The notes below the pieces were generated by a model. That model had not been told where the DNA came from. It worked only from the letters and a program-made list of their open reading frames with translations, and searched no databases. The position numbers were made by a program, and so were the translations under genes. A DNA stretch of 64,000 nt from Salinicola endophyticus (GTDB lineage: Bacteria > Pseudomonadota > Gammaproteobacteria > Pseudomonadales > Halomonadaceae). Shown here one piece after another: positions 36,550-45,403 of the stretch (positions are counted from its first letter, which is position 1; each line of letters opens with the position of its first letter). The DNA lies in contig NZ_PZJO01000007.1 in NCBI RefSeq assembly GCF_003206575.1, forward strand, positions 1 through 64,000, given 5' to 3'.

Positions 36550-37935
36550 ATGTCGGAATTTCCATCACCGACGTCCATTCGCGCGCTGATTGAGCAATTC
36601 ATTCTTGATCGTTTTCAGACCAAGACGGAAAAGCTCGCGCCGGACGACCCCGTTTATCTCAAACTGCAGCAGCAGTTCGATCCGCAGGCCTGGCTTTCCG
36701 ACGCCGCGCGTCGCGTCAGTCAGCTTCAGGTCGTCACCCACTCGCTCAAGGCGATTCATCCCGACGCCAAGGGCACCAATCTCTATGTAGAGCCCGCTCA
36801 GCTAAAGCGCCGCGAACTGGTGGGGAGCCACTGCCTGCCGGCTGACTTCGAAGGCGATGTCGTAGGTAACGCAGCCGCTCTGGATGTCTACAAGTTCCTC
36901 AAGCTGAGATGGGAAGAACGCTCGCTGCTGGAACGAGCGCTCGATGGCGATGAGGCTTTGATCGAGGCATTGAGTCCAGATCGAGCGGAAGCGGAAAGCT
37001 GGGTACGTGCCTTCGCAGATATCGTAGAACCAAAAGGCACGCCGAGCTCCCATGCGCGTGGCAAGCAGGTCTATTGGCTGGTGGGTGATGATCCTGCCAG
37101 TGACACTGGCTACCGCTTGTTGGCACCTCTCTACGCGACAGCGCTCATCCATCCGGTTCATTCACGACTGAGCGAGGCACGCTTCGGGGAGCACGCCAAG
37201 GCGGGCCGCAAGGCACGACGCGAAGACGCCATTTTTCAGGGTGGCTATGCCGACTATCTGAATCTCTCGGTTCAAAAGCTCGGGGGCACCAAGCCCCAGA
37301 ACATCTCTCAGCTCAATAGCGAGCGTGGCGGGCAGAACTATCTGCTCGCCTCGTTACCACCCCAATGGCAGTCACGTGAGGTCACGACCCCTCTACGCAC
37401 TGAGTCGGTTTTTCCCCGTTTCGGAAGGCGGGCACCGGTGAGGCAGGTGGTCAATGATCTCGTGAGCTGGATGAGACAAAACTCCAAGGAGGATGAAAAA
37501 CGACAGAAAGAAGGTAAAAGACCGCGAAAAACGGTACATGATCGAAACTACCATAAAGATCTTGTTGCATCGCTAACCGACGAACTATTGCTATTCACCT
37601 TCGAGCTACATCGCCTACCGGCAGGCTGGTCGAGAGATGCTGAATGCCGTCTGGTTTTAGCAGAGCAATACTGGCTGGATCCGGGCCGGGCAGCACTAGA
37701 GGTCGATTTCGATAGCAACCGCCGGCAGTCGCAATGGCATGAAGAGGTGGCTCTGCGTTTTGCCAGATGGCTACGCCACGCTATCGATCGTCGAGTGACA
37801 ACAGGCCTTGGCGATCCGGAACATGACTTCTGGGCCAAGCAGGTTGAGGTCGTAATGGAAAGCCTACGCCGCCAGCTCGACGACCTGCAGGATGCACTGC
37901 GTGATGACGAGAAAGACGCAGGAGAGCTGACATGA
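36550..37935 (+). CDS. csy1: Csy1 (Cas8f), large subunit of the type I-F Cascade
   Basis: It recognises the CC PAM and, with Csy2, caps the crRNA 5' handle. The 461-residue length is near the family norm. The N-terminus (SIRALIEQFILDRFQTKTEKLAPDDP in two parts) and YLNLSVQKLGGTKPQNIS fit Csy1. There is no clear ribosome binding site at 36550, so translation may depend on the leader that includes the CreT-like RNA. The csy2 start overlaps its stop (ATGA). Confidence 0.95.
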   Translation: MSEFPSPTSIRALIEQFILDRFQTKTEKLAPDDPVYLKLQQQFDPQAWLSDAARRVSQLQVVTHSLKAIHPDAKGTNLYVEPAQLKRRELVGSHCLPADFEGDVVGNAAALDVYKFLKLRWEERSLLERALDGDEALIEALSPDRAEAESWVRAFADIVEPKGTPSSHARGKQVYWLVGDDPASDTGYRLLAPLYATALIHPVHSRLSEARFGEHAKAGRKARREDAIFQGGYADYLNLSVQKLGGTKPQNISQLNSERGGQNYLLASLPPQWQSREVTTPLRTESVFPRFGRRAPVRQVVNDLVSWMRQNSKEDEKRQKEGKRPRKTVHDRNYHKDLVASLTDELLLFTFELHRLPAGWSRDAECRLVLAEQYWLDPGRAALEVDFDSNRRQSQWHEEVALRFARWLRHAIDRRVTTGLGDPEHDFWAKQVEVVMESLRRQLDDLQDALRDDEKDAGELT

Positions 37936-38924
37936 TCGATTCCATCTCGCATCTCCTGGTTCTGCCCCGACTTCGCATCCAGAACGCCAACGCCATCTCC
38001 AGCTCGATGACCTGGGGCTTCCCCGCCATGAGCGCCTTCATGGGCGCCATCCATGCGCTGGAGCGCAACCTGCCCGACGATATCCGGATTGTCTTCGATG
38101 GTGTCGGCGTGGTGTGCCACCACATCGAGCCGCAGGTCACCGAGGGCGGATTTACCCGAGCGTTTCACCTCACGCGCAATCCCGTTGACAAGTCCGGCGC
38201 CACGGCGGCCATCGTCGAGGAAGGACGCGCGCACCTGGACGTGACCTTGCTGATCGGCATCGAGTCCGATGGCGACGATCTGAGCAATACCGAGCGTCGT
38301 CGGGCCATTGCCCGCCAACTGTTCGATCAGGTGCAGAGCATGCGAATCGCCGGCGGCAGCGTCATGCCGCCTCTAAGCGAGTCAAAACGGCGGCGCCCCG
38401 AGCTGATCACCTTCGATGACAACGAAGAAGAACGCAGCAAACAGTGGCGACGCCTCAAGCGGCGTCTGCTGCCTGGCTTTGCGTTGGTGCTGCGAGATGA
38501 CTATCTGGCCGAACACACGAAAACACTCGAAGCCGACGACGACAGCGCGACGGCTCTGGATGCCTGGCTCGATCTCTGCCGGCTCAACCACGAGTGCCGA
38601 ATCGAGACGCATCAAGATAAGGATGGCCAGACCAAGGAAGTAGCGAAGTGGGAAATTCGCCGCCCCTACCCTGGCTGGCTGGTACCCATCCCGGTCGGCT
38701 ATGGCGCTATCTCCGAGCTATTCGATCCCGGCGAGGTCGCCAATGCGCGTGATTCGCAGGTGCCATTCCAATTCGTCGAAAGCCTCTATTCGATCGGCGA
38801 GTGGGTCAGCCCGCACCGCCTACGTAACCCGGACGCATTGTTGTGGTTTATCGACAACGATCTCGAACGTGGTGTTTATCGCCTCACCAACGACTACAGC
38901 CTGACCCATTCCGACGCAGACTGA
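37932..38924 (+). CDS. csy2: Csy2 (Cas5f), Cascade subunit
   Basis: A 330-residue RAMP protein that binds the 5' handle together with Csy1. Typical features are [29 protein letters not shown] at the N-terminus (two adjoining segments) and [18 protein letters not shown] near residue 245. It is translationally coupled to csy1 and 19 bp before csy3. Confidence 0.96.
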   Translation: MIDSISHLLVLPRLRIQNANAISSSMTWGFPAMSAFMGAIHALERNLPDDIRIVFDGVGVVCHHIEPQVTEGGFTRAFHLTRNPVDKSGATAAIVEEGRAHLDVTLLIGIESDGDDLSNTERRRAIARQLFDQVQSMRIAGGSVMPPLSESKRRRPELITFDDNEEERSKQWRRLKRRLLPGFALVLRDDYLAEHTKTLEADDDSATALDAWLDLCRLNHECRIETHQDKDGQTKEVAKWEIRRPYPGWLVPIPVGYGAISELFDPGEVANARDSQVPFQFVESLYSIGEWVSPHRLRNPDALLWFIDNDLERGVYRLTNDYSLTHSDAD

Positions 38925-38943
38925 TCATCAAGGAGAACCCATC

Positions 38944-39981
38944 ATGGCCAAGAACGACGCTCTGAAAACCGCTTCTGTCCTCGCCTTCGAGCGCAAGCTC
39001 GACCCCTCCGATGCATTGTTCAGTGCCGGCAACTGGGATAAGCGCGATCAGTTCACTGCCTGGCCCCGCATCCCGGTCACGGAAAAGTCCGTGCGTGGCA
39101 CCATCTCCAACCGCCTGAAGACCAAGGATCAGGACCCGGCCAAGCTCGATGCCGCCATTGAAAATCCCAACCTGCAGACCGTAGACGTCGCCGCCCTACC
39201 CCACGACGCCGATACCCTGGCGGTACATTTCACGCTGCGCGTGCTGGCCGGCGCAGGCACCCCCTCAGCCTGCAATAGTGCCGACTATCAAGCCAAGCTG
39301 AAGCAGGCGGTCGAGGGCTACGTCAGCGAGCACGGCTTCAGCGAACTGGCCCATCGCTACGCCTGCAACCTCGCCAACGGCCGCTTCCTGTGGCGCAATC
39401 GCCTCAAGGCCGAGGCGCTCGAAGTGACGGTACGCCAGACTAAGGCCGGGGAGACTGAACAGGCATGGACCTTCGACAATGCTCTCGACCGTTCGACCCG
39501 TGATTTCACTGGCGACGAACAGACCCGAGCGCTGGGAGAAGTGATCGCCAGTGCTCTTGCCGGCGAGCAATATCTACTGCTGGACGTAGTCGCCTTTGCC
39601 CGTATCGGCGCCGGTCAGGAGGTCTTCCCCTCGCAGGAACTGATCCTCGACCGCGCCCGTGGCGACAAGAGCAAGACGCTTTACAGCATCGGGGATGACA
39701 AGAGCGCTGCCATTCACTCCCAGAAGATCGGCAACGCGCTGCGTACCGTCGACACCTGGTACCCAGCACCAGAGGACGGCAGCGACCTGGGGCCGATCGC
39801 CGTCGAGCCCTACGGCTCCGTGACCACCCAGGGAACGGCCTACCGCCAGCCGAAGCAGAAAGTGGACTTCTACAACCTGCTCGACAACTGGCTGCTCAAG
39901 GACCAGGTGCCGGCGACCGAACAGCAGCACTTCGTGATGGCGACCCTGATCCGTGGCGGTGTCTTCGGCGACGCGGGGTGA
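38944..39981 (+). CDS. csy3: Csy3 (Cas7f), Cascade backbone subunit
   Basis: Six copies form the crRNA-binding filament of the Csy complex. It is 345 residues long, with an AAGGAG ribosome binding site. [20 protein letters not shown] and [17 protein letters not shown] are characteristic. The strongest ribosome binding site of the operon fits its six-fold stoichiometry. It is followed by cas6f after 3 bases. Confidence 0.97.
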   Translation: MAKNDALKTASVLAFERKLDPSDALFSAGNWDKRDQFTAWPRIPVTEKSVRGTISNRLKTKDQDPAKLDAAIENPNLQTVDVAALPHDADTLAVHFTLRVLAGAGTPSACNSADYQAKLKQAVEGYVSEHGFSELAHRYACNLANGRFLWRNRLKAEALEVTVRQTKAGETEQAWTFDNALDRSTRDFTGDEQTRALGEVIASALAGEQYLLLDVVAFARIGAGQEVFPSQELILDRARGDKSKTLYSIGDDKSAAIHSQKIGNALRTVDTWYPAPEDGSDLGPIAVEPYGSVTTQGTAYRQPKQKVDFYNLLDNWLLKDQVPATEQQHFVMATLIRGGVFGDAG

Positions 39982-39984
39982 ACC

Positions 39985-40554
39985 ATGGACCACTACATCG
40001 ACCTTCGCCTGCGACCCGATCCGGACTTTCCGCCCGCGATGTTGATGGGCGCGCTCTACGGCCGGCTGCATCGCGCGCTTTTCGACCTGGACGCGAACGA
40101 CATCGGCGTGAGTTTCCCGGATCACAAGACCGGCGTGAAGGCGCGCACGCCGGGGGATCGGCTACGTCTGCATGGAAAACAACAGAGCCTGGCGCAGCTC
40201 ATGACGCAACCCTGGCTCGCCGGCATGCGCGAACTCGTGGAAATCGCCGAAATCTTGCAGGTGCCCGACGACGCGCTACATCGCGCGGTTCGGCGCCGAC
40301 AGTTCAAGACCGGCAATGATAGCCAGGTCAAGCGCTACGCACGGCGTCACGCTATCGACCTCGAAGAGGCACGAGCCAGGTTCGCACGCAGCAGCGAACC
40401 ACGCATCACCTTGCCCTTCGTTTCACTCAACAGCCGATCCAGTCAGCAACGCTTTGCCCTGTTCGTCGAGCACGGCGAACCGCAGCCGACACCGATCGGT
40501 GGCTCCTTCAATCACTATGGCCTGAGCCAGGGGGCAACCATCCCCTGGTTTTGA
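39985..40554 (+). CDS. cas6f: Cas6f (Csy4), crRNA-processing endonuclease
   Basis: It cuts pre-crRNA at the 3' base of the CTGCC/GGCAG hairpin and stays bound. The 189-residue length is normal. The N-terminus MDHYIDLRLRPDPDFPPAMLM places the catalytic His at about position 30 (LHRALFD). The Arg-rich helix (RAVRRRQFKTGNDSQVKRYARR in parts, residues about 95-117) should enter the hairpin groove. The C-terminus HYGLSQGATIPWF matches Csy4. It should also process the CreA-like RNA, whose stems are identical. Confidence 0.96.
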   Translation: MDHYIDLRLRPDPDFPPAMLMGALYGRLHRALFDLDANDIGVSFPDHKTGVKARTPGDRLRLHGKQQSLAQLMTQPWLAGMRELVEIAEILQVPDDALHRAVRRRQFKTGNDSQVKRYARRHAIDLEEARARFARSSEPRITLPFVSLNSRSSQQRFALFVEHGEPQPTPIGGSFNHYGLSQGATIPWF

Positions 40555-40600
40555 CCCTTTTCTCGAGCGTTTTTATAGCGCCAGGAAAAACAAGGGGTTA

Positions 40601-40636
40601 GCGACGCCTCCGCAAAAAGGGAGGCGTCGCGTTTTA
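40601..40636 (+). terminator. Rho-independent terminator of the csy operon
   Basis: GCGACGCCTCC and GGAGGCGTCGC form an 11-bp perfect stem with an 8-base loop, followed by GTTTTAT. It separates cas6f from the CRISPR leader. Confidence 0.88.
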
Positions 40637-40683
40637 TGGCTATTGCTCTTTAACAATCAGGGTATTAGCGTGCAAAAGCGCTA
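40637..40683 (+). promoter_or_regulatory. CRISPR leader with an IHF-like site
   Basis: This short AT-richer leader abuts the first repeat and contains CTCTTTAACAATC, similar to other I-F leaders. AATCAG-GGTA-TTA at 40655-40667 matches the IHF consensus WATCAR-N4-TTR; IHF is known to guide leader-end integration in type I-F systems. Confidence 0.7.
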
Positions 40684-43595
40684 GTGCGCTGCCGCCCAGG
40701 CAGCTCAGAAAATCTGGCCGCTTAGATCAGGCATGAAGCTCAGGTGCGCTGCCGCCCAGGCAGCTCAGAAACGCGACCTGCCCAGTGAGCAGCGCACGCT
40801 GGAGTGCGCTGCCGCCCAGGCAGCTCAGAAAAGAGCGTGCCGAGCCACGATGCCTGGGGCATGGTGCGCTGCCGCCCAGGCAGCTCAGAAAACCCATTGA
40901 GGGACACCTACGTAGAAGTCCGCGTGCGCTGCCGCCCAGGCAGCTCAGAAAATATAGGGGAGATAGTCCTGGCCGCAGGTTTCGTGCGCTGCCGCCCAGG
41001 CAGCTCAGAAAGTCATCGGCCTGGCCGGCAGCCTGCTCTGCTCGTGCGCTGCCGCCCAGGCAGCTCAGAAAAACTGGCGCGCTGCAATTTATGGTGTCTA
41101 TAAGTGCGCTGCCGCCCAGGCAGCTCAGAAAAGCTCATGCCGCGCCAGGGCAGCCACCCCAGCGTGCGCTGCCGCCCAGGCAGCTCAGAAAAGACTGTCA
41201 TGAAAGCGACTGGGATAAATATTGTGCGCTGCCGCCCAGGCAGCTCAGAAATCACTCGCCCCAGTAGGTCAGTTCTTCGTCCGGTGCGCTGCCGCCCAGG
41301 CAGCTCAGAAAAGATAGCGCGAGAACGCATCTCCCAGAGAGACGTGCGCTGCCGCCCAGGCAGCTCAGAAAAAGTTGAAGAAGGCTTCCTTCGAGGTGAC
41401 CCAGTGCGCTGCCGCCCAGGCAGCTCAGAAATGAACGTATGGATGCCAGACCGCAGGCTAATTGTGCGCTGCCGCCCAGGCAGCTCAGAAATTCCGCACC
41501 AGCTCTCCCGGGCGCAGATTGACGTGCGCTGCCGCCCAGGCAGCTCAGAAAACCCCGAGAGCGGCACCGTCGTGAAGGGCACCGTGCGCTGCCGCCCAGG
41601 CAGCTCAGAAACCGCTCTGCGTCGCCCTGGCAGCCAGGGCGGCGTGCGCTGCCGCCCAGGCAGCTCAGAAATCGTGCTTGGACGGCGGCATCTGCAGCAG
41701 CACGTGCGCTGCCGCCCAGGCAGCTCAGAAACACTCGACTGGCTCGCGCAGGGTGAGCATTACGTGCGCTGCCGCCCAGGCAGCTCAGAAATGTAGCTGT
41801 CGAGTGGGCGGATGACGCAATCGGTGCGCTGCCGCCCAGGCAGCTCAGAAAACGCCGCAGACGCCGCATGATGCTGCCGCCGAGTGCGCTGCCGCCCAGG
41901 CAGCTCAGAAACTGATCTTTCCAGACGATGAGTCGACTGGTGAGTGCGCTGCCGCCCAGGCAGCTCAGAAAAACGCTGCAGGAACGCTGCCCAGCCGCGG
42001 ATGGTGCGCTGCCGCCCAGGCAGCTCAGAAATACCGACCCGGCCACGGTTTACGGCGCGATCTGTGCGCTGCCGCCCAGGCAGCTCAGAAATGCTCGCCG
42101 TCCTGCTGGCGTGCGCGGATGCCGTGCGCTGCCGCCCAGGCAGCTCAGAAATGGTCAAGGGAACCGGTGCCGGCACCCCGAAAGTGCGCTGCCGCCCAGG
42201 CAGCTCAGAAACGCTCAAAGCAGGCATCCCAGGCGCCCTCGAGGTGCGCTGCCGCCCAGGCAGCTCAGAAATCGGTGACGGGCCGCTCAGTGAACGGCCG
42301 GGCGTGCGCTGCCGCCCAGGCAGCTCAGAAAACGCTCAAGGCGTCTTCGTGAATGCGTTGCTCGTGCGCTGCCGCCCAGGCAGCTCAGAAAGTAAGCCAA
42401 CGGCAAGCCCTCCAGGTCCGTGAGTGCGCTGCCGCCCAGGCAGCTCAGAAATCCTGCAATGCCTTCGTAATAGGCATTCGACATGTGCGCTGCCGCCCAG
42501 GCAGCTCAGAAAGGGAGGTGACATGGCAGAGCGAGCGGCCTGCCGTGCGCTGCCGCCCAGGCAGCTCAGAAAATCCACATCGTCGTGACCGGAAACTGCC
42601 TGCATGTGCGCTGCCGCCCAGGCAGCTCAGAAATACGGCAAGAAGCAGAACCTTCTCGCTCAGACGTGCGCTGCCGCCCAGGCAGCTCAGAAAACGGTGA
42701 GCACGGCCAGGGTGGTGACCGCGGCGTGCGCTGCCGCCCAGGCAGCTCAGAAACGCATGCGGAGACGTGAAGGCTACCAGTAGAAGTGCGCTGCCGCCCA
42801 GGCAGCTCAGAAAAATTCGACCTCAACCATCTCGCGATGTGGCAGGTGCGCTGCCGCCCAGGCAGCTCAGAAAAATCGCGTGTTGCCACCGGGTAGCCCG
42901 GAGCCGTGCGCTGCCGCCCAGGCAGCTCAGAAATGGCTGCTCGAGCAGGCTGATGAGATCGAAGCGTGCGCTGCCGCCCAGGCAGCTCAGAAAGGCGCCG
43001 AGAGGCAGAGCGCCAGCTATTCATGGTGCGCTGCCGCCCAGGCAGCTCAGAAAAGCAAGCTGCTATAACTTTGGCCTAGCTGCCCGTGCGCTGCCGCCCA
43101 GGCAGCTCAGAAAACCTACGCGCGACTGCGCCGGGTGTGGGAGTCGTGCGCTGCCGCCCAGGCAGCTCAGAAACGTGGAAGGCCGCCTCGTTCAGTTCAT
43201 TCTGGGTGCGCTGCCGCCCAGGCAGCTCAGAAATGCCAGTGCAGCGGCTTCGACTTAGCCATCGGGTGCGCTGCCGCCCAGGCAGCTCAGAAAAAGTGGC
43301 GAAGGTGCTGCGCGACACGGCACTGGTGCGCTGCCGCCCAGGCAGCTCAGAAAACCGTCACGAGGAAGTAGGCATGCCGCTGGACGTGCGCTGCCGCCCA
43401 GGCAGCTCAGAAAAGACGGAACAGGCGCAAGGCGGCCTCGGTGTCGTGCGCTGCCGCCCAGGCAGCTCAGAAACCGAGCATGACGACGCCTATGGCAGCG
43501 GCGAGGTGCGCTGCCGCCCAGGCAGCTCAGAAACCCGGGGTGACGATGCGGTACCGCAGGCCGCGCAGTGCGCTGCCGCCCAGGCAGCTTAGAAA
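40684..43595 (+). CRISPR. Type I-F CRISPR array, 49 repeats and 48 spacers (my count)
   Basis: The 28-bp repeat starts GTGCGCTGCCGCCC and ends GGCAGCTCAGAAA, with the Cas6f stem CTGCC/GGCAG and handle CTCAGAAA. Spacers are 32 bp except two of 33 (before the repeats at 42485 and 42606) and the last of 34. All repeats look identical by eye except the last (43568-43595), which has CTTAGAAA. A degenerate terminal repeat marks the leader-distal, oldest end, consistent with the leader at 40637. The uniformity and length suggest an active system. Confidence 0.98.
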
Positions 43596-43921
43596 CACCA
43601 AGGCATCAGACAATTGATAGTGGATGAAAGGCACATAGGCGCGGCCACTTCGCAAGTGTCTGCGACAGACGAGGGGCCAGTGATGGAGGATCCGCGCCAC
43701 CGTCGCCATGATCTTGCAACGAGGTCGCCCGAAGACAGACTCTTGGCGAGTGCCGCCCTTACCAGCCGGCAGGCGGTGGCTTTCGTGGAATGCGTGCCGG
43801 CGCGCAAACGATCCATTCATGCGAATTCAGACTTCGCTGATCGCACAACAGCAACACACGGATCGTGATGTCGCACTTGGCGCGATAGCCTTCGTCGACA
43901 TCACGCCAAGCGCTACAGAGT
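43596..43921. other. 326-bp region after the CRISPR array without a recognised gene
   Basis: No supported coding region. Short open frames on both strands run into CRISPR repeats or lack ribosome binding sites. The sequence is less GC-biased than the flanks and could be a remnant of acquired DNA, but I recognise nothing specific. Confidence 0.4.
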
Positions 43922-44620
43922 TCACACGATCAGGTCTTCATCCTTCCAGAGGCGGAACCCGCCATCGAAGGCGAGTGCGTTGTCGCCGCGCCGGCATTTC
44001 GGTGGGAGTGTGTCGAGCTTTTCAACATTTCCGCCACCGATGACGATGTAGTCGGGCTCCAGTGCCGCGGAGAGACGCTCGACGACATCGAACACGCGCT
44101 TGCGCCATTTCTTGTTGCCCTTCTTTTTGCGATACGCCTCGGCGACATAGTGCTCGTAGCTTTTGCCCTTGCGATAGGGCAGGTGGGCAACCTCCATCGG
44201 CTGGGCGACATTCTCGACGATCATCGCCGCACCAAGCCCGGTGCCGAGACCGAGAAACAGCATGCGTCCGCCCTGATAGGAGCCGAGGGCCTGCATCAGC
44301 GCATCGTTGACGATCTGCACCGGGCATCCGAAGGCGGATGCGTAATCGAAACCGACCCATCCTTCGCCGAGATTGGCAGGATCATGAAGTGGCTTGTCAT
44401 GGACAACCGTTCCCGGGTAACCCATGGAGACCACATCATATTTCATCCCCTTGGCCATCTCTTTGACGACGGCGACCATATCGCCCCCACCCATCGACTT
44501 GCCGCTGTCGGCCTTCTTTTTCCCGCCGCCGGCGCTGGAGCGGATCTTCACATGGCTGCCACCGATATCGATGGCAAGGACGACAAGGTCCGCGCCCTTG
44601 GAATTGCGTTTGCTCATCAT
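43922..44620 (-). CDS. ROK-family sugar kinase (polyphosphate glucokinase-like)
   Basis: A 232-residue kinase probably phosphorylating glucose or a related sugar. LAIDIGGSHVKIR is the phosphate-binding motif, VNDALMQALGSYQ carries the catalytic Asp, and MLFLGLGTGLGAA and YIVIGGGNVEKL complete the fold. The short length and lysine-rich loop (YRKKKGNKKWRKR) are like polyphosphate-using relatives. GAGGAAACC precedes the start; ATG at 44620 or 44617 are both possible. A zwf remnant lies 13 bp upstream, suggesting it was once in a glucose-6-phosphate operon. Confidence 0.82.
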   Translation of the reverse strand: MMSKRNSKGADLVVLAIDIGGSHVKIRSSAGGGKKKADSGKSMGGGDMVAVVKEMAKGMKYDVVSMGYPGTVVHDKPLHDPANLGEGWVGFDYASAFGCPVQIVNDALMQALGSYQGGRMLFLGLGTGLGAAMIVENVAQPMEVAHLPYRKGKSYEHYVAEAYRKKKGNKKWRKRVFDVVERLSAALEPDYIVIGGGNVEKLDTLPPKCRRGDNALAFDGGFRLWKDEDLIV

Positions 44621-44633
44621 GGTTTCCTCGGCC

Positions 44634-44945
44634 TCAGGCAGGATCGAGCCAACCGCCGGACAGGGCGAGGTCCTGCATGTCGTCAGGTCCTCAGGTGCCG
44701 GGCTTGTATTGCGGTGGCGCAGACGTATCGTCCAGGATCGGCTCGACGATCTTCCACGCGAGTTCGGCGGCATACTGACGGGCGAATAGCTGGCGGTCAC
44801 CGGCCATGGCGTCGCCGATCAGACGTTCATCATGCGCCATTTCTCCATGTCCGTCTTCTCCCCCCATCATCGAACAACGCGCCCGGGGGCTGCTTGAAGC
44901 GCACCACGACTTCCGTTGCATGGGTGGAGAGATTGGGCAAGTCTC
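44634..44945 (-). pseudogene. zwf: Remnant of glucose-6-phosphate dehydrogenase (zwf) 3' end
   Basis: Read on the minus strand, LPNLSTHATEVVVRFKQPP (near 44870-44940) matches Zwf just after its RTGK motif. A frame shift with an internal deletion then leads to DERLIGDAMAGDRQLFAR and AWKIVEPILDD (44715-44845). Next comes PPQYKPGT followed by TGA where Zwf proteins have Trp (PGTWGP), and after this stop the frame continues GPDDMQDLALSGGWLDPA to a second stop at 44634. The 5' three-quarters of the gene are gone. The adjacent sugar kinase supports the identity. Confidence 0.75.
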
Positions 44946-45132
44946 GAGCGCAAATACTCAAGACGAGAACGCGGGCGCTATCCGAGATCTTCGTTAGATG
45001 CCAAATAGTCCACAAGGTGGTGCCAAATTCGGCGCGACGCGACAGCGCGACGCCCATTTCGCCCCGGACCACCTCGACGACGCATTGAGACTCAACCCAG
45101 TACAGGCGTTGACACTGGGTTGACACCAAACG

Positions 45133-45157
45133 AAAAAAGCCACCCGAAGGTGACTTT
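45133..45157 (-). terminator. Terminator after tRNA-Thr
   Basis: On the minus strand AGTCACC-TTCG-GGTGGCT is followed by TTTTTT. It has a 7-bp stem with one G-U pair, 37 bp past the tRNA 3' end. Confidence 0.85.
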
Positions 45158-45193
45158 TCTCAATGCCTAGGCCCCTGTTTTCACGGGCCTTGT

Positions 45194-45269
45194 TGGTGCC
45201 GGTGAGTGGATTCGAACCACCGACCTACGCATTACGAATGCGTTGCTCTGCCGACTGAGCTACACCGGC
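45194..45269 (-). tRNA. tRNA-Thr (anticodon CGT)
   Basis: The minus strand folds as a cloverleaf: acceptor GCCGGTG/CACCGGC, D-loop AGCTCAGTCGGCAGAGC, anticodon arm ACGCA-TTCGTAA-TGCGT with anticodon CGT (reads ACG), T-arm with GGTTCGAATCC, and an encoded CCA. It is 76 bases with CCA, with its own promoter and terminator. Confidence 0.97.
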
Positions 45270-45281
45270 CAGGCGGCGCCT

Positions 45282-45310
45282 ATCATAATCAGGCGGAGGC
45301 ACGGGGACAA
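45282..45310 (-). promoter_or_regulatory. Promoter of tRNA-Thr
   Basis: On the minus strand TTGTCC, a 17-base spacer and TATGAT lie 13 bp before the tRNA. It is a good sigma-70-type match. Confidence 0.75.
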
Positions 45311-45403
45311 GCGTAAACGCGGATGCCGGCTGTAGATTTTCACTCGCCTAGCCCTCGGCGGGGCAACGTGCTATTGATGGCGAAATGACAACAACCTGCC
45401 GTC

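Noticed and set aside
40785-43592. Long open frames on both strands across the CRISPR array with recurring RCRPGSSE or FLSCLGGSA units
   Set aside because: They are read-through of the 60-bp repeat-spacer period, a multiple of three; no ribosome binding sites and no gene-like composition.
43614-43868. Open frames in the region after the CRISPR array that might be a transposase fragment
   Set aside because: No terminal inverted repeats, target-site duplication or recognisable transposase motif could be seen.
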